Below, in pieces: positions 31,448 to 46,605 of a DNA stretch of 64,000 bases. Within the stretch, counting starts at the first letter, position 1. Each line of letters begins with the position of its first letter. A program made the translations under genes and the position numbers. The stretch spans positions 49,804,600 through 49,868,599 of the forward strand of contig CM055097.1 in assembly GCA_029204225.1 (NCBI GenBank). Reading direction: 5' to 3'. The stretch comes from Diphasiastrum complanatum (lineage: Eukaryota; Streptophyta; Lycopodiopsida; Lycopodiales; Lycopodiaceae). The notes under the pieces are model-generated. The model did not search any database. It saw only the letters and a program-made list of their open reading frames with translations, and was not told where the DNA came from.

Positions 31448-34310
31448 GTTGTATAGCAAATTCGAGTGCTGAGACGTTCCTCTAGTCTGCCTTCTACTGC
31501 CATGCTTGCTAAGCCTTACAACTTCGGCTGAATACAAAACATATCATCATTTGTGAGCCTTGCATGTAGATTTGTCTTATCGGGCCTTTCACGACCGTAA
31601 CTCGCTGCATAATCTCACTATGACTAAAAGTGATCACCTTGCTATGCTTCCATTTCAGCTAGTATCATCCTTTTTCTTTAATTAATAATTAAAACTTTTC
31701 GCCTGCAGTCCAGTATTTCGTGATGGAGGCACTCTGATGGAGTTTCCTTTGCTGTTAAGTTGATTCCAGTTTTAGAAGCCATGCTCCTGGTGGTGACTGG
31801 ATAGCTCTGTTTATTTTACAAGAAATGAGGCCTTGAGCTTCAAAGAATATCCTCAGTAGCTTGTAACCCAATACTTCTTTGTTCGTGAGGGGTATTTTTT
31901 TATTTTTCTGATTGAATGACCATCAAGATTTCGCTCACCCAGTCTGGAAAGTTAGGGATGGCTTTGAATAGTTGCTCACAATGACTTTTTCAAGCATGCT
32001 ATGTTTAACTTATATAATGTTCTTAGGCATGCTATATTTTATTCTAATTCCTACCTGGAAAACACTCTTTTGTCCGCAATACTGGAAGTCTGGATCTCGA
32101 GAATCAGAACACCTCTCATCCCGAATCAGTATTTTTTGTAGTAAGTTCACAGATAAATTATGCACATGGTATTGGTGATTGTAAGAGGTACAAATTCGAA
32201 AACGTCAGCTGGAAAGTTCACCTGCAGAGCCCAGTCTCTCGCAAGTTGCTGAATCAATACAACAATTTACTAAATAAAGAGAACGTTTTCCTTCTCTGAA
32301 ATGCACATCTTTGTCCAAGTATGCCTATTTCTGTCTTTTGAAGAAAACATCAATGTTGATAGTGCAGTGGGACATTGGAATTAAACTTTCTAAGGCATTA
32401 GTGTGGTTTATGGCTGGGATCAAGTCAATTGAAGGCTGTAGGTTGATTTGCCTGTCTCAGCTTAACCCCTGTGCAACATTTGAAAACAGTTCAAAGAAAT
32501 TTGCAGACTATGACTAAAGCTCGCCATTCAATGCCACATGTATTTGAAAAACCAAAACCCCTGTAGTTAGTTGATTGTTTGTCTCAAAGGAGATACATCT
32601 TGTATTTGGAAAACAAAGAACCCTCAATGTCAATCACATGTTTGAACACATGTATAGAGTGGGAAAGAAAGGGGTTGAAGCTTTTGCAGACTAGATTGGT
32701 TCCTTGAAATTTGTACACTCTTACAAGTCTTTCAGAACCCACAACTATTTGCCTGTTATTGGATAACAAGTATGATGCCATACCCTTTTCAGACCTAAAA
32801 TATGACTATTTGCACAAGTGAACGCAGAATAGAAGTTTTAGGAGTATAGTTTGTATCACTTTGCATTTACTTTTTTTGTGTCCATAATGATTCCAAGTAT
32901 AATTCCATTTCTGGATGATGCTTTCACTAGATGTAGGCAGTTTCAATAAAGTTGTTTCTGGTTAGTCGATTTTATGCATAGTTATTCCTCCAGTTAGATA
33001 AGTTTAGCGATTTGTGAGTTGACTGCTAAAAGATGAAAGAGCGCACCTTTTAGTGTGGAGTTGATATTTTGACTTTGTGTAATCATGTTTATCCTTCAGA
33101 AATTACACAAGACCCCCCCTACCCCCATTCAAATTTTTTCTTGATTCAATATAACAATCAATCAATTGACATGCTCTTGTCAAGTCTGTGCGCAGGTCTT
33201 AGGCCTTATTCAATGCATTTTGGATTTTCACAGGGTGCATAGCCTTGGTACCAGTGATTCAACAAGCCTCACGACATCCACCTTGAAGGTATTTTACCTG
33301 CTTTATCACTTTACATTAAGTTCAAGAGGCAACTGTTATATGTTTGCAAAGAGCTATGAGTTGTAGTCTTCCTGAATCCTTCATGATAAGATTATTGAAG
33401 ACATTTAAAGGTTGTAATCAGCAATCATGATTTGTTGAAGACATGTATTGACAACCAGCTTTGCGAATTGTTCTGCATTGCCCTTTGACCTCCCCCTTCA
33501 AGAAGCCATTGGTCTTTGATACATGTCTTTGACTCTCATGCATTAACTTTATCCTTTAAGAGTCTTTTCTTGACAAGACAATTTTTGAGTGTCATCAATA
33601 TCTGTTCTTTTAACGTAGTTAAACAAAACATGACTATGTCTAGAAAGTGACATACTCTACTTTGCATAAAAAATTGAGTTCTTACTTTAATTCTTCACTA
33701 GCTCCAACGTGTAAGCCTCACGAGTTTCCGTTCGTTATAGTATATAGTCAACAACTTGGTAACATGATCTGGAAAGTAGTAACATGAGTTTGTGTCATCT
33801 CGTAGTACGAGAGGTGCCTTTTACAAGTTCCAAGAAAAACAACACAAAGAGCACTTGTGATAGATGGAAATCAATGCAGATGTGATGATCCAAGCAATGG
33901 AGAAGAAAAATAGACCAACAACTTTCAGCAATTATGGACATGTAGTTCTCGAATCCATGTGGCCCTTATTCATTTAGATCCCCAAAGTACTAGTAATCAT
34001 GAATTTGTCATGTGATCACGAGTTAAGTACCTCGTTGGTACTTGGTCAATTAGTATGATGAGTTACCATCTTGTAGGGCATCCAACCCTAAGTAGCTCTT
34101 GAATAATATAAGTAGGATAACTCTCAAGCATCCCACAATTGAATGATTTTGATGTTCTTGAATTCTTTGTAGGAGACTCATGCATCATTAGTTCCTTTCT
34201 TGTAGGAGGTGTTGCATCAATATATAGCCAATTGTACAATATTCTTAGTTGGAGTTTGTTGGATGATCATTATTTAGTTGCTTACATTTTTATGGAATGC
34301 TCTTGATTTT
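31448..34310 (+). other. Intron 1 of the ACR-like gene, left part, no inserted element recognised
   Basis: AT-rich, no coding or LTR seen. It lies between the probable exon 1 and exon 2 (31448-43209, about 11.8 kb in all). Confidence 0.45.
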
Positions 34311-34318
34311 GTTCATAA

Positions 34319-34333
34319 CTTGGTATCGGAGAA
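34319..34333 (+). other. Degenerate primer-site-like sequence
   Basis: TTGGTATCGGAGAAC resembles the tRNA-Met primer site after an LTR end. The upstream 600 bases could be an old LTR, but no partner was found. Confidence 0.3.
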
Positions 34334-34929
34334 CTTTCTTGGCATAGAAGGTCAGGCGTCAAATTTCTTTGATTTATGTTGTTTGTTTTTGTTACACTCC
34401 AAGGGTTAAGTGGCCATAATGACCAATTTTCGATTCATTGGCTTACCTGTTCAACTTCATTTAGGGGTCAATAGGGGGAATTTAGGTGCAAGCCTAAGTT
34501 AGGCCTTCCACACTTGAGGACGAATTGCACAAGTGTATACTTGATGAAGGAGTAAACACCTTCTTGTTGTAGGGCTTTACTTTTGGAAGTTAGGAGAGGT
34601 GTTTATCGATCTTGACCCAGGCACATTGTATATGCAACCATTCCATCCAAAGGAAGGACAAGTAGTGCTATGGCAAGAGCTCGGTTGGAGGGGATGATTT
34701 TTTTGGAGGACACCATTGTGAATGATTGGTGTGCTTATTGTTCTCTTTGTATAAGGAGTTCCAAAGGACAACTATGTGCCTCCTTTTCGGTTGTGCTTCA
34801 TCCGACTTGGAGGTGGAGTGTTCTATTAAACAAATCTATTGTGATGTTTGTGGTTGTGTGGTTGACAAATTTTTCAATCTCCTATTTCGTAATCTACGTT
34901 GAAGGCAAGACAAGTGCTATGGAGAATTG

Positions 34930-35727
34930 ACTTAGTAAGGTATTTCTTGTGGGGTTGTCACATTGATATTGGATCTTGCCATCTTTATGTGGTGTTTCAT
35001 TTTTTGGTGCTTGTTCTCTGACATAATTGTGAAGCCATTTAGAGATTTGGCATTCTTGCAAGGCATGATGTTGTCGATATAGATGTGAAGCATAGAACCA
35101 ACGGTTCTTGGAACCGTGGGTCCCAAGAACCGTTGGGTGAACCGTACCATGGTTCATGAACCGTGGTACGGTTCTTGTTATTAATTAATTAATTATTAAT
35201 ACTTAAAATCCTATTTGTTTGCTGCCTTCGATGCCATAGCGGTTGATGACCCCCCCAATGGTGTTCTCATCGAGCTCAGGCAGAACCTCACGAGTGAAAA
35301 CTGAGTTCTTGCCAGTGATGAGGCATGATGGCTGATTCGCTACTCACAGACGGACGATCCTGTTGCTTTGGCTACGATCATGTCATGCAAATTCGAGAAT
35401 CCATTTCCTACTTCGCCTTAGGCATTCCATCAGAGGAAGGATTCCACCCGCTGACTTTCCGCTGAAGAATTCCGCTACATGACTTCACATGTCTTCTTCG
35501 CCTTCTGCATTCCATCAGACTCCAGAGGAAGGATTCCACTGCATGACTTCTCGCTGACTTTCCACACAATAATATATAAAAAATAATTAATTCATAACTA
35601 CACACGGTTCACCACGGTTCTGGCAAAAAAAAATTGAGAACCGTACGGTTCGCTGTACAGTTCTCAAAACCGTGGTGAACCGCCCACGGTTCATTAATTC
35701 TATGATGTGAAGGTTACATATCCAACA
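34930..35727 (-). repeat. Copia-type LTR (antisense), interrupted by a MITE
   Basis: On the minus strand the purine tract AAGGGGGAG (35728-35736) is followed at 35727 by TGTTGGATATGTAACC, a typical plant Copia 3' LTR start. Fifteen bases in, the MITE 35091-35704 is inserted. The lower border near 34930 is only a guess. Confidence 0.6.
35091..35704. mobile_element. hAT-type non-autonomous element (MITE) with 8-bp target duplication
   Basis: ATGTGAAG stands directly before (35083-35090) and after (35705-35712). The ends are CATAGAA and TTCTATG, followed inward by many copies of the words AACCGTGG and ACGGTTC in both orientations, so that each end can fold on itself. The 8-bp duplication and short ends point to the hAT superfamily. 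No transposase coding. Confidence 0.85.
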
Positions 35728-35799
35728 CTCCCCCTTGATTGAACATCCATTATTAGCAGAAAGTGCATTGTCAACAAAGCATTCAAGGTCCATGCATAG

Positions 35800-36496
35800 A
35801 GCAATCTATTCACAACTCTTTCTTTTTCACGTTACTCTTATTCTTTGATTGCTTGGCTTTCAAATTTGCCTTCTTTGTTTAAACATTGGTTAATATGGTG
35901 CCTACGTTTCCACATTCATAGCACTTGGTTGCTTTCTTACTGCTTTTAGAATCACTTTCACCACTCTTAGGATTCTTCTTAACTCGGAAAGGCTTTGGTT
36001 GGCAAACATAGCAGCATACTCTTCACCCTACATTCTGCATCAAAAAAAGCAATAATCATGCCTTCTGAAGTTTGATTAAGAAGATCACTTAAGTGTGAAT
36101 TTGACATTACGATACGTTGCAAGCATCCTTTCAAAAAGTATTGCCACTGCATCATCTTTGGAAACACTAGACTAATTACTGCAGGTTGGTTTGTTATGGA
36201 CTTTATATGGTATATCTGATCAGCCAATGATGTATCATGTTCAAGCTTGAAACTGAAAAACTATTGCTTCAACAAAACTTTAACAAGCCAAGGTCTATGT
36301 AAACAACGACCTTCCTATCACGTATCTCCCATCTCAATAGATCATTGGAAGTAGTAGGCTTCTCTTTTAATCCATCAACAACACTTCAATTATCTTGCTC
36401 AATCAAAGTGAGACGCACCTTCACTTGCCGCACATGGGAATTATCTCCATCAAATCTGTCGATGAGTTCTCTTTGATTTATCACAGATCCAGTCAT
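35800..36496 (-). pseudogene. Copia gag remnant (antisense)
   Basis: From ATG at 36494-36496 on the minus strand: INQRELIDRFDGDNSHV and VKVRLTLIEQDN, the N-terminal Copia gag block, then KPTTSNDLLRWEIRDRK. The distal part has KSGESDSKSSKKATKCYECG, the start of a zinc knuckle whose remaining residues are lost, and a Lys-rich end. The purine tract and LTR follow after only about 60 bases, so protease to RNase H are deleted. Stops and frame changes are present. Confidence 0.65.
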
Positions 36497-36783
36497 GAAA
36501 ATAAGGACATCTGTTAATTGCTCTTTCTCAAATAAACAGTGGATGATTTTAGCTATTGCAACTATCTCTTATAGCATCTTAGAAACTAATGGGTGATGTT
36601 AGAAATGGTGAACTGGCAACATTTCTAACTAGGAACAACTTGCTGCAATACAATCTACAAAATATTAACACATAGCTGTCTCCACTCTCTAGATGCGACC
36701 ACAAAAGTTAAAGGGTTAGGTGGAGAGAACACAATGCTTGTATTAGAGGAAATCTAACATGATCTACAATATCACTAGATGAG

Positions 36784-39745
<2,962 letters not shown>

Positions 39746-39817
<72 letters not shown>
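39746..39817 (+). repeat. (GA)36 microsatellite
   Basis: GA run between the truncated LINE 5' end and an older LINE 3' end. Confidence 0.97.
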
Positions 39818-39820
<3 letters not shown>

Positions 39821-39905
39821 TTATCAATGTCTTTTCCATGCCAAAACGCATATAAGACGAAAGAGTACATATCAAGTGTGTGGTACAAATGGGAGCGTAT
39901 GAAAC
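39818..39905 (-). repeat. 3' end of an older LINE copy
   Basis: The words ATGTCTTTTCCATGCC and CATATAAGACGAAAGAGTAC align with ACGTCTTTTGGTGCCC and CACATAAGACAAAAGAGAGT at 37086-37126 in the LINE 3' region. Both copies have their 3' end against a (GA)n/(CT)n tract. Confidence 0.65.
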
Positions 39906-40234
39906 ATCTCCAAAACTGTAAAGAAAAGCATATGTAATATGTTGCTAACAAGAAAATACATCTAATTAGATTATTGAGCAAGAAAGTCCTCAATGAGAAA
40001 AGGCTAATTCCAATGTTGTTTATGATGGCAAATTTGGTTCTCTATTCTAGGTATTGTATTGTTGAGAGTAATGTTGACCATGCTCTTGTTGATGATATGC
40101 GTAACTAGTCTCAAGCTCTGAAGAGTACTATTCCTTATTTTACATGGTTTGAATGAACCAGTGGGCCCCAATGTTTTGTTGGATTTCTATCCTCTCCATC
40201 CTTATTTCATGCTAATCTAGATTCACTTATTAGC

Positions 40235-41074
40235 TGTTGTAAATATTGGCATAATCACGACATCTGCAAAATACAAGGAAAGTCGATGACGGTCTACATC
40301 GACACGACCGACATCGCTTTTTCTTGACAAATGATTTTGAGCCCTGCCTCGACATCAAAGTCTTCGACTTACACGACATTGACTTCATCGACAACGAAGT
40401 TTTCCAAACGTCAATGTCATCTATTTGGCGGCTCACTAGTACATTTGTCACGGCCGGACAAATTCTCCAACTGAATCAGATGTCGACTGAAAGCGCGTGC
40501 AACAACAAGTAGTGCCTTAATCCTAATTTGTAAAGTTAACCATTCTTTTAATCAGTTAGCCATGTGTACATATTCATCTAAGATCGATGAATCAGTAGAT
40601 CATTAATTTCATTCAGAGCGCATTGTATCGTTCTTCGTCTCTGTTATCACAGAGTATTGTATCAAGAAGAACGCGCCTGATCTATTCTGCAATCACATTG
40701 TATCTCTACACAACTAATCCTTCATTGTTCCATCAATTTAGTTTGTGTAAGGTGATTGCATGTTCAAACTGATTCATACTTGCAGATCCATTGTTCTGTT
40801 GATTTTATCGTTTTGTATGACTGATCACTGCATTTAGTTCAACGCTTCCGCAAAGCTAAACTCTTTAATTAAGGTAATTTGTGCATGGCTAGGGAATCGA
40901 CTTAGTCGATCCAGCGACTTCGAAGCTGTGATCAGTAGGACAAACTTAGAAGACTTCGAAGTCGGTCTGATTACTAAATCGATAGACTTAGGTTCATACA
41001 CCGAGAATTCCCTGTTGTTGTATTTTTTTGTTGCAACAGAAATTGGAGGTTGATCCACCTGTCGAATCCCAGCA
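40235..41074 (+). repeat. 5' LTR of Copia element C
   Basis: The end ...CCCAGCA is fixed by the primer site; the start TGTTGTAAATATT is the best TG candidate. It is rich in CGAC words. Confidence 0.6.
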
Positions 41075-41087
41075 TGGTATCAGAGCC
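41075..41087 (+). other. Primer binding site, initiator tRNA-Met
   Basis: Exact TGGTATCAGAGCC directly after the LTR. Confidence 0.85.
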
Positions 41088-41163
41088 ATTATTTCTTTGC
41101 TTCCTAAAGGCAGATCTAGAGCATATTAATCTACTATCTGCGTATACTCATCTTGAAATTCCA

Positions 41164-42369
41164 AATGGATTCACAATCACAGTCTGCTCTAATGGTAGAG
41201 AAACTGGATGGTTCGAATTACCATTTATGGAACTTTAAAATGAGAGTTGTACTGATGGCTTTTGCCTTGATCACCCTTAACATCTCCGACACACAAATTG
41301 GTCACATCGAAAAGCCCAATCATTGAAAGAAGCTTTGGATATATTGAGTACATTATATGAAGTGAGGGATGTCACTTCAAAGCTGCATCTGAGGAAATTT
41401 TTTTTCTCTCTCAGAATGTCAGATGGTGATTTTGTTCAGAGTCACATAAATGAATTTAAGACTCTAATGGATCAAATGGCAGCAATAGGTTCAGCAATCG
41501 AAGACTCTGATGCTGTTATGACCTTATTGTCAAGCTTACCATTTTCCTATGAAAACTGGGTGATGATTGTTTCCACACACTCAGACGTCACATTATCCAG
41601 AGTCATAACCATGCTGCTGCAGGAGGAAACAAGAAGAGGTGGAGCATCTTCATCCTCCATCAACGACTCACAAGCATTGTTCTCCAAGAAGGGCTCAAGA
41701 AAGCAACAGAATACGAAAGTTGTTTGACAAACTGACAGCAATCAAAAGCAGTCACAAAAGTCCCAGAATCAGCCACCTGCTCAGAACAACAAGAAAAGAC
41801 TCTTTAGCAGGTACTGCAAGAGACCAAATCATGAGATCCAAGACTGTCGAATCCTGAAGTTCAACAACGACAAGAAGAAGAAGCAGCCGGATCAACAAGC
41901 TCATGCAACCGACACCGAGCAGAAGATCGAAGATGATGAAGAGCATGAAGTCTTCATGGTGAGCCATCACCATGTCGAACAGTCAGAGGAGTGGTTCCTC
42001 GATTTTGGAGCTACACAACACATGACAAGCCATCAAGAATGGTTCATCGACTATTCACCCTACAACACAAAGAAATTTGTTCACCTTGGAGACAACAGTT
42101 CCCACATAATTGAAGGTGAAGGTACCGTTAGGATGAATTTTCAAAATGGAATGTCGAAGCTTATACCAAATGTATTGTATGTCCCAAATCTGACAACTAA
42201 TCTACTGTCAATCAATCGAATCATAGATTTAGGGCATAGGGTAGAGTTTCTGATAGATTCCTGTCAAATTCTTGATAAGAGCAGGAGGGTTCTTGCACTC
42301 GAAAAGAGGCAAGGATATCTCTATAGGCTTAGTCGTTGTAATACTGTAACTAATCGTGCTTTCACATAG
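41164..42369 (+). pseudogene. Copia gag and protease of element C
   Basis: Starts MDSQSQSALMVEKLDGSNYHLW, the Copia gag N-terminus. After a frame change at about 41310 it continues through LYEVRDVTSKLHLRK, INEFKTLMDQMAAIG, LLSSLPFSYENW and LLQEETRR. The zinc knuckle reads RYCKRPNHEIQDC, so its first Cys has become Arg. The protease active site DSGA has become DFGA in WFLDFGATQHMT. LYVPNLTTNLLSINRI marks the segment before integrase. Both key residues are lost, so the copy is dead beyond its truncation. Confidence 0.8.
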
Positions 42370-42714
42370 TGGGAGTGGGGATTGTAAGTAATCAATGGAT
42401 GGTTTTACTTAGTGCTAGTCGAATGTACTGACTATATGGAGGGAAAAGTGTACTATTCAAAAACTTCTAGGAGGTCGAAGGTATTGCCCACCTTGCATAG
42501 ATGAGTGCACTATCTACCTAGTAGGATTGTCGAATCATCAAAGTTACTGATAGTTCAGTCAAGTGAATGTATTGCTTTGCTTTTCGGGCATTGTATCAAA
42601 GGGAATTGATGTTAAATGTAATAAGGGTTTGGAACAATTGGGGACCATTTACTAACTTCAGGACAATGTCGTCACATGTCAAAAGTAGTGATTAGAGACA
42701 AAGATATGGCCGAA

Positions 42715-42876
42715 AATGCTCTAGGCATTTTGTAGATTGAACGGGCCCTTATAAGATTATTAATTACATTACTGGCCAAGCCCGGAATGACATGGCGTAA
42801 CTAATAACCTTATACACTGGGGTATCAGCTATCCATGTCAGGAATTATTCCGAATCCCACATATAGGACATGGACG
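42715..42876 (-). repeat. Gypsy LTR fragment (antisense)
   Basis: The reverse complement aligns with the first part of the LTR at 21155: TGTTACGTCCATG at the start, GGAATTATTCC..., GTCATTCCGG and TAATTAATAATC follow in the same order. Only the 5' part of the LTR is present. Confidence 0.75.
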
Positions 42877-43209
42877 TAACAACTATGCACATGTTAGTGC
42901 TCACAAAGGAATATGGGCTTTCTTGTCCCTATTCTCTTTGTGCACTGTGTATTTTTTAATGGTTTGTTGTTTCCAAATTCCCAATCAACTATTTCCAACC
43001 GCCCATATCAAACTATGAACTGAAAAAAAAATGACCAATTTTGTTTGTAGTGCTTCGGTTTGGAACCCTCCAAAATGTTGAAACGTTTCGGAGCAAGCGT
43101 TTTAAAACCCTATGCAATGATGAATACATATTACATGATATACAAGTATCTACATTTGCTTAAATTTGTTTTGCCTTGTAAAATGTTGGCCATGCTTTTC
43201 TTGGTGCAG

Positions 43210-43329
43210 GAAGAATTGGATTATGACCGTGTTCCAATGCCTGTAGTGCTTATAGATCAGGACTCAGATCCACATGCTACAGTGGTTGAACTCAGCTTCG
43301 GGGATCGCCTTGGTGCCCTTCTTGACACG
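43210..43329 (+). CDS. ACR11-like: ACR11/12-like ACT-domain protein, exon 2
   Basis: Acceptor TTGGTGCAG and donor ACG/GTTGGC frame a 120-bp exon of 40 codons (phase 0 at both ends): [20 protein letters not shown], then [19 protein letters not shown]. This is the start of the first ACT domain of the plastid ACR11/ACR12 family (usual form [33 protein letters not shown]). Family members are plastid proteins with ACT domains that bind amino acids; Arabidopsis ACR11 is linked to plastid glutamine synthetase. Intron 2 to the next exon is 632 bp. Confidence 0.92.
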
Positions 43330-43961
43330 GTTGGCTTTTCTTCACTTTTTTAGCCATTTAATTTGTCATATTTCATCTATTCCGACTTTCTTTCAGCTTC
43401 CAAGCTGTTATAGTATTGCATTGTTAATGCAAAAATACTGAAGGGTTTAGCTTATAGATCTGGGCTGGTAAGTCATCAGGTGATTGTTTGAGGTTTGAGT
43501 TTTTTGTGCTCATTGTAGCTTTCTTCCTAACCTTTTCAAATTTGATGGTTTTTTATTTTGTTGCAGTCAAGTTTGCTTAACTTAAAATAGATGCTATACT
43601 CTACAATTTTTTGCATTCCTATGATTCAAATAGTTGAAACTGGAATTTTATGCACGAAGTGTCACATGGGAACCTTTGCATGCTCTCTTCAGTCATTCTT
43701 TAGTATTTGCAAAATCCGATGAGCCAGCAGGCTTAAATATAAATTTTCTATATGATACACTTAAATGATATATGATGAGCATTGTACTGTACTCCTAAAG
43801 TTTTGCAGATGATTTCTATGTAGCTATATCTTGACATGCTGTAACTGAGCTGTTTTCCAGTCTGTATGTGCGTCAAAAGAGGGTCCTCAGGTCAAGTTGG
43901 GCTGCAGATTTATGGCCATTGTATGATGAAGGAACTAGTACTGATCTGAATTTCTACACAG

Positions 43962-44056
43962 ATGAAGGCCCTGTCAGATCTTGGACTGAATGTTGTCAAA
44001 GGCACAGTTACTTCTGACTCTTCTATTGTACGCAACAGATTTTCAATAACTAGAGC
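43962..44056 (+). CDS. ACR11-like: ACR11/12-like ACT-domain protein, exon 3
   Basis: Acceptor CTACACAG, donor GAGC/GTAAGC. 95 bp, phase 0 at the start and two bases carried over at the end: MKALSDLGLNVVKGTVTSDS, then NRFSITRA. It continues exon 2 exactly (ALLDT-MKALSDLG) and completes the first ACT fold. The Asn-Val-Val-Lys and Asp-Ser-Ser residues match ACR11. Intron 3 after it is 12,788 bp and full of retroelements. Confidence 0.93.
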
Positions 44057-44214
44057 GTAAGCAAACATCTTACTCTTTCCTATTAGTACAATCAATTGTG
44101 TTGACAAAGTCGTTCATTCAGTTGATGAGGCTTATGTGCGTCCACCGATGTAACTATTCTATTATCAAGCTAGTGTACTGAACCTAATTCTATTAAGCTG
44201 GTTGAATTCTTACA

Positions 44215-44560
44215 TGCAAGCAAATTTCTGTCTTTGTTAGTGATTTTGTCCATTTCTATTGAAAGTCGTACTCTCAATTGAACTTAATCGTGTCGAGGGA
44301 GTTGACAAACACGACATAGATCGACGCAATCACCACAACTTAAACAAGGCACTTCGAGACAAGAAACAAAGTATTGCTCACCAAACCACACTCTACACTG
44401 TGTATTCACATTACTAAGGCTCAAGTACAAGAGAACTAGTTAAGTAATAACTTTGGGGCTCGTTAAAGATTGGCCCACCGACTGGAGGGCTAAAGAGAGA
44501 AAGTTGCCGTCAAATATGGCAAGTGACCGTCAAAAAACTTACATGTTAATTATTGCTATT
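44215..44560 (-). repeat. 3' LTR of Copia element D
   Basis: On the minus strand it follows the purine-rich GAGGGAGAGAG and starts about TGAAATAGC. The lower end is approximate because the other LTR is missing. Confidence 0.5.
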
Positions 44561-44724
44561 TCAACTCTCTCCCTCAATAATTAATGTCATTTATCCAACT
44601 GTAAACAAACTATTAATGGAACATGCCTCCATGATAGCATAGTCATTCTTAACTCAAAGAGTAAAGGTACATCTCACAAAAGAAATATAAACAAGACACA
44701 ACATGTGTCTTTTGACTTACACAA

Positions 44725-45065
44725 TCTTTGGGATATTGTTAACGCCAAGCGTTAGTCTAAATTCTTCAAATTTCTCTCTGCTTAGCGGCTTCGTAAAAAT
44801 TTTAGCAACTTGCGTAGTAGTATGTCTTTACTTGATAGACTTCTCAAGTTCTCATCGTTTCCTGTAATGATGATATCATCAACATAAAGCACAACTAATG
44901 CAATGCTATCACCACTAGTAAGAGATTAGGATCAAAGTTTGTTCTCACAAAACCATTCGTTAGAAAGTAGTTGTCTATACGGCCATTCCACGCTCATGGT
45001 GCTTGTTTTAGACCATATAACACCTTTCGCAGCTTACATACTTTGTCCTCCTGGCCTTTCACAAT
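44725..45065 (-). pseudogene. Copia RT palm and RNase H end of element D
   Basis: Minus strand: GQEDKVCKLRKVLYGLKQAP, a stop, then WNGRIDNYFLTNGF, and VVLYVDDIIITGNDENL with the catalytic YVDD. It is joined after about 15 residues to AKIFTKPLSREKFEEFRLTLGV, the very end of the polyprotein, so most of RNase H is deleted. Confidence 0.8.
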
Positions 45066-45070
45066 ATGGA

Positions 45071-45724
45071 TGTCACATGTACTTTGAATCCCCTTGCCCA
45101 ATGTAAATGGTAAATTGTAATTATTAAATTGTAAATGGGTAAGTCACCGACCTGTGGAGGCAATTGTAAATTGCAATGTAAATATCTGTTATAGTGACTA
45201 AATCCGAGATGGCCAACGGGGTACTGGGTCTCATGAGAGTCTGCTAGACTGACCTCCTAAAAAGGAGGGGTTGACCGGTCAACGTGACATGTGTCATATG
45301 CTCACTGGGACACTTGGTTCAGTGCATGAGTGACACTTGTCGGGACGGGTCAACAGGACATGTGTCATATGCTCATTAGGACACTTGGTCCAATGCATGA
45401 GTGACACGTGTCAGACTGTCCACCTACTAGCTTGCCTATGTGTCAGGGTATTGCCAAGTGGCAAGTGTCGGCTGTGCATGGAGTTTGCCATGTGGCGACG
45501 TGAGGATGTGTCAGGGTTAAGGGGTGCTTGAGGGGATATAGTGTGAGCCTGGTCAGGCATTCCTCATTATGGTATTCCTATGCAGCTACGGTTGGGAGGA
45601 GACTTGCAACAAAGCTCTCATGTTTGCTTGTTGATCTATGTACATTTGCTTGAGATTAGTAAAGTGACGGATTTGTTGGGTAATTCTGTGTATTCACTTA
45701 GGGTTTGTGAGCTTGTGTCCAACA
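45071..45724 (+). repeat. 5' LTR of Gypsy element E
   Basis: Starts TGTCACATGTAC; the same start is seen in the antisense copy at 53332-53959. It ends CCAACA before a primer-like TGGTACCAGAGC (45727-45738). Confidence 0.85.
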
Positions 45725-45784
45725 TTTGGTACCAGAGCAGTTGCTTTCAAGACTTGTGTGGGATTTGGCATCTTCAATTAGGGT

Positions 45785-46605
45785 TTGGAGCATTCTTGGA
45801 GAGCCAGTGCCCTACTGCAGGTGATCTGTTTAAAACCTCCGAAGTTCATTGGAGCAGTATCTATGAGAACTACTGATGCCGTTGAGAATTGGTTGCAAAA
45901 GTGGGAGAAAGCATTCCAGATGTGTGGCATAGACGATGAAACTGAGATGATTGTTGAAGCCACATATCGTTTTCAAGAGTCAGCACAAAGGTGGTGGAGG
46001 AAGGTGGAAAAGGATGACCTAGTTCCAACCACATGGGAGGCATTCCGGCAAATGTTTGCGCAAAACTGGGTGCCTATGGATGAAGACAACAGAGCCATGC
46101 AACAATGGTCTTATTTGAAGCAAGGTAACTTGAGCGTGCAGGATTATGCAGACAAGTACCGAGGAAGTTCCTATGTACATGCAAATAATTCACTTTGTGG
46201 AGGGACTTCGAGAGAGTATTCGCCCTTTTGTGCGGAAGGAGCAATCTCATGATTTGTGGGGAGCCATCCAGATGGCTTTGTATTATGAAGATGGGAAAAA
46301 AGGCCTGGATCCTGTTGCGGTAGCTGTTACAGGTGGTCCGCAACCTTGGGGACGCAAGGGCAAATGGAACAAAAAGAGAAAGTTTGAAGGTCAAACCAAT
46401 CAGTGGCAAGCTCGGGGTGACCAAAAGAAGAAGGGTGCAGGGCCCCCCAAAGGCAAAGGGTTGTATGGGCAGCCCAGTGCCCAAAAGGGTCAGTGTCCTT
46501 CAATGTTGTCGCCTCAGGACTAAGAACGTGCAAAGAGGGAGAACCTCTGTTTTGGATGTTTGGGGCAGCATAGGCGGAAGGAATGCCCACGGAACTTGAT
46601 GCAAA
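45785..46605 (+). pseudogene. Gypsy gag of element E
   Basis: LKPPKFIGAVSMRTTDAVENWLQKW, RWWRKVEKDDL, WEAFRQMFAQNW and SYLKQGNLSVQDYADKY are the retrotransposon gag blocks. A frame change at about 46155 leads to FVEGLRESIRPFV and a Lys/Gly-rich basic tail. The zinc knuckle at 46548-46586 reads C-FG-C-LGQ-H-RRKE-C, i.e. CX2CX3HX4C, one residue short of the canonical spacing. Confidence 0.85.

Larger units (their letters stand above)
40235..42369 (+). mobile_element. Copia LTR retrotransposon C, truncated after protease
   Basis: A 5' LTR (40235-41074), a primer site and gag-protease coding are present. Homology stops at about 42369, and no integrase, RT or second LTR follows. Confidence 0.75.

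Noticed and set aside
39746-39993. N-terminal 83 codons of the open LINE frame
   Set aside because: This part reads through the (CT)n tract and the older LINE 3' region; the LINE itself begins near 39744.
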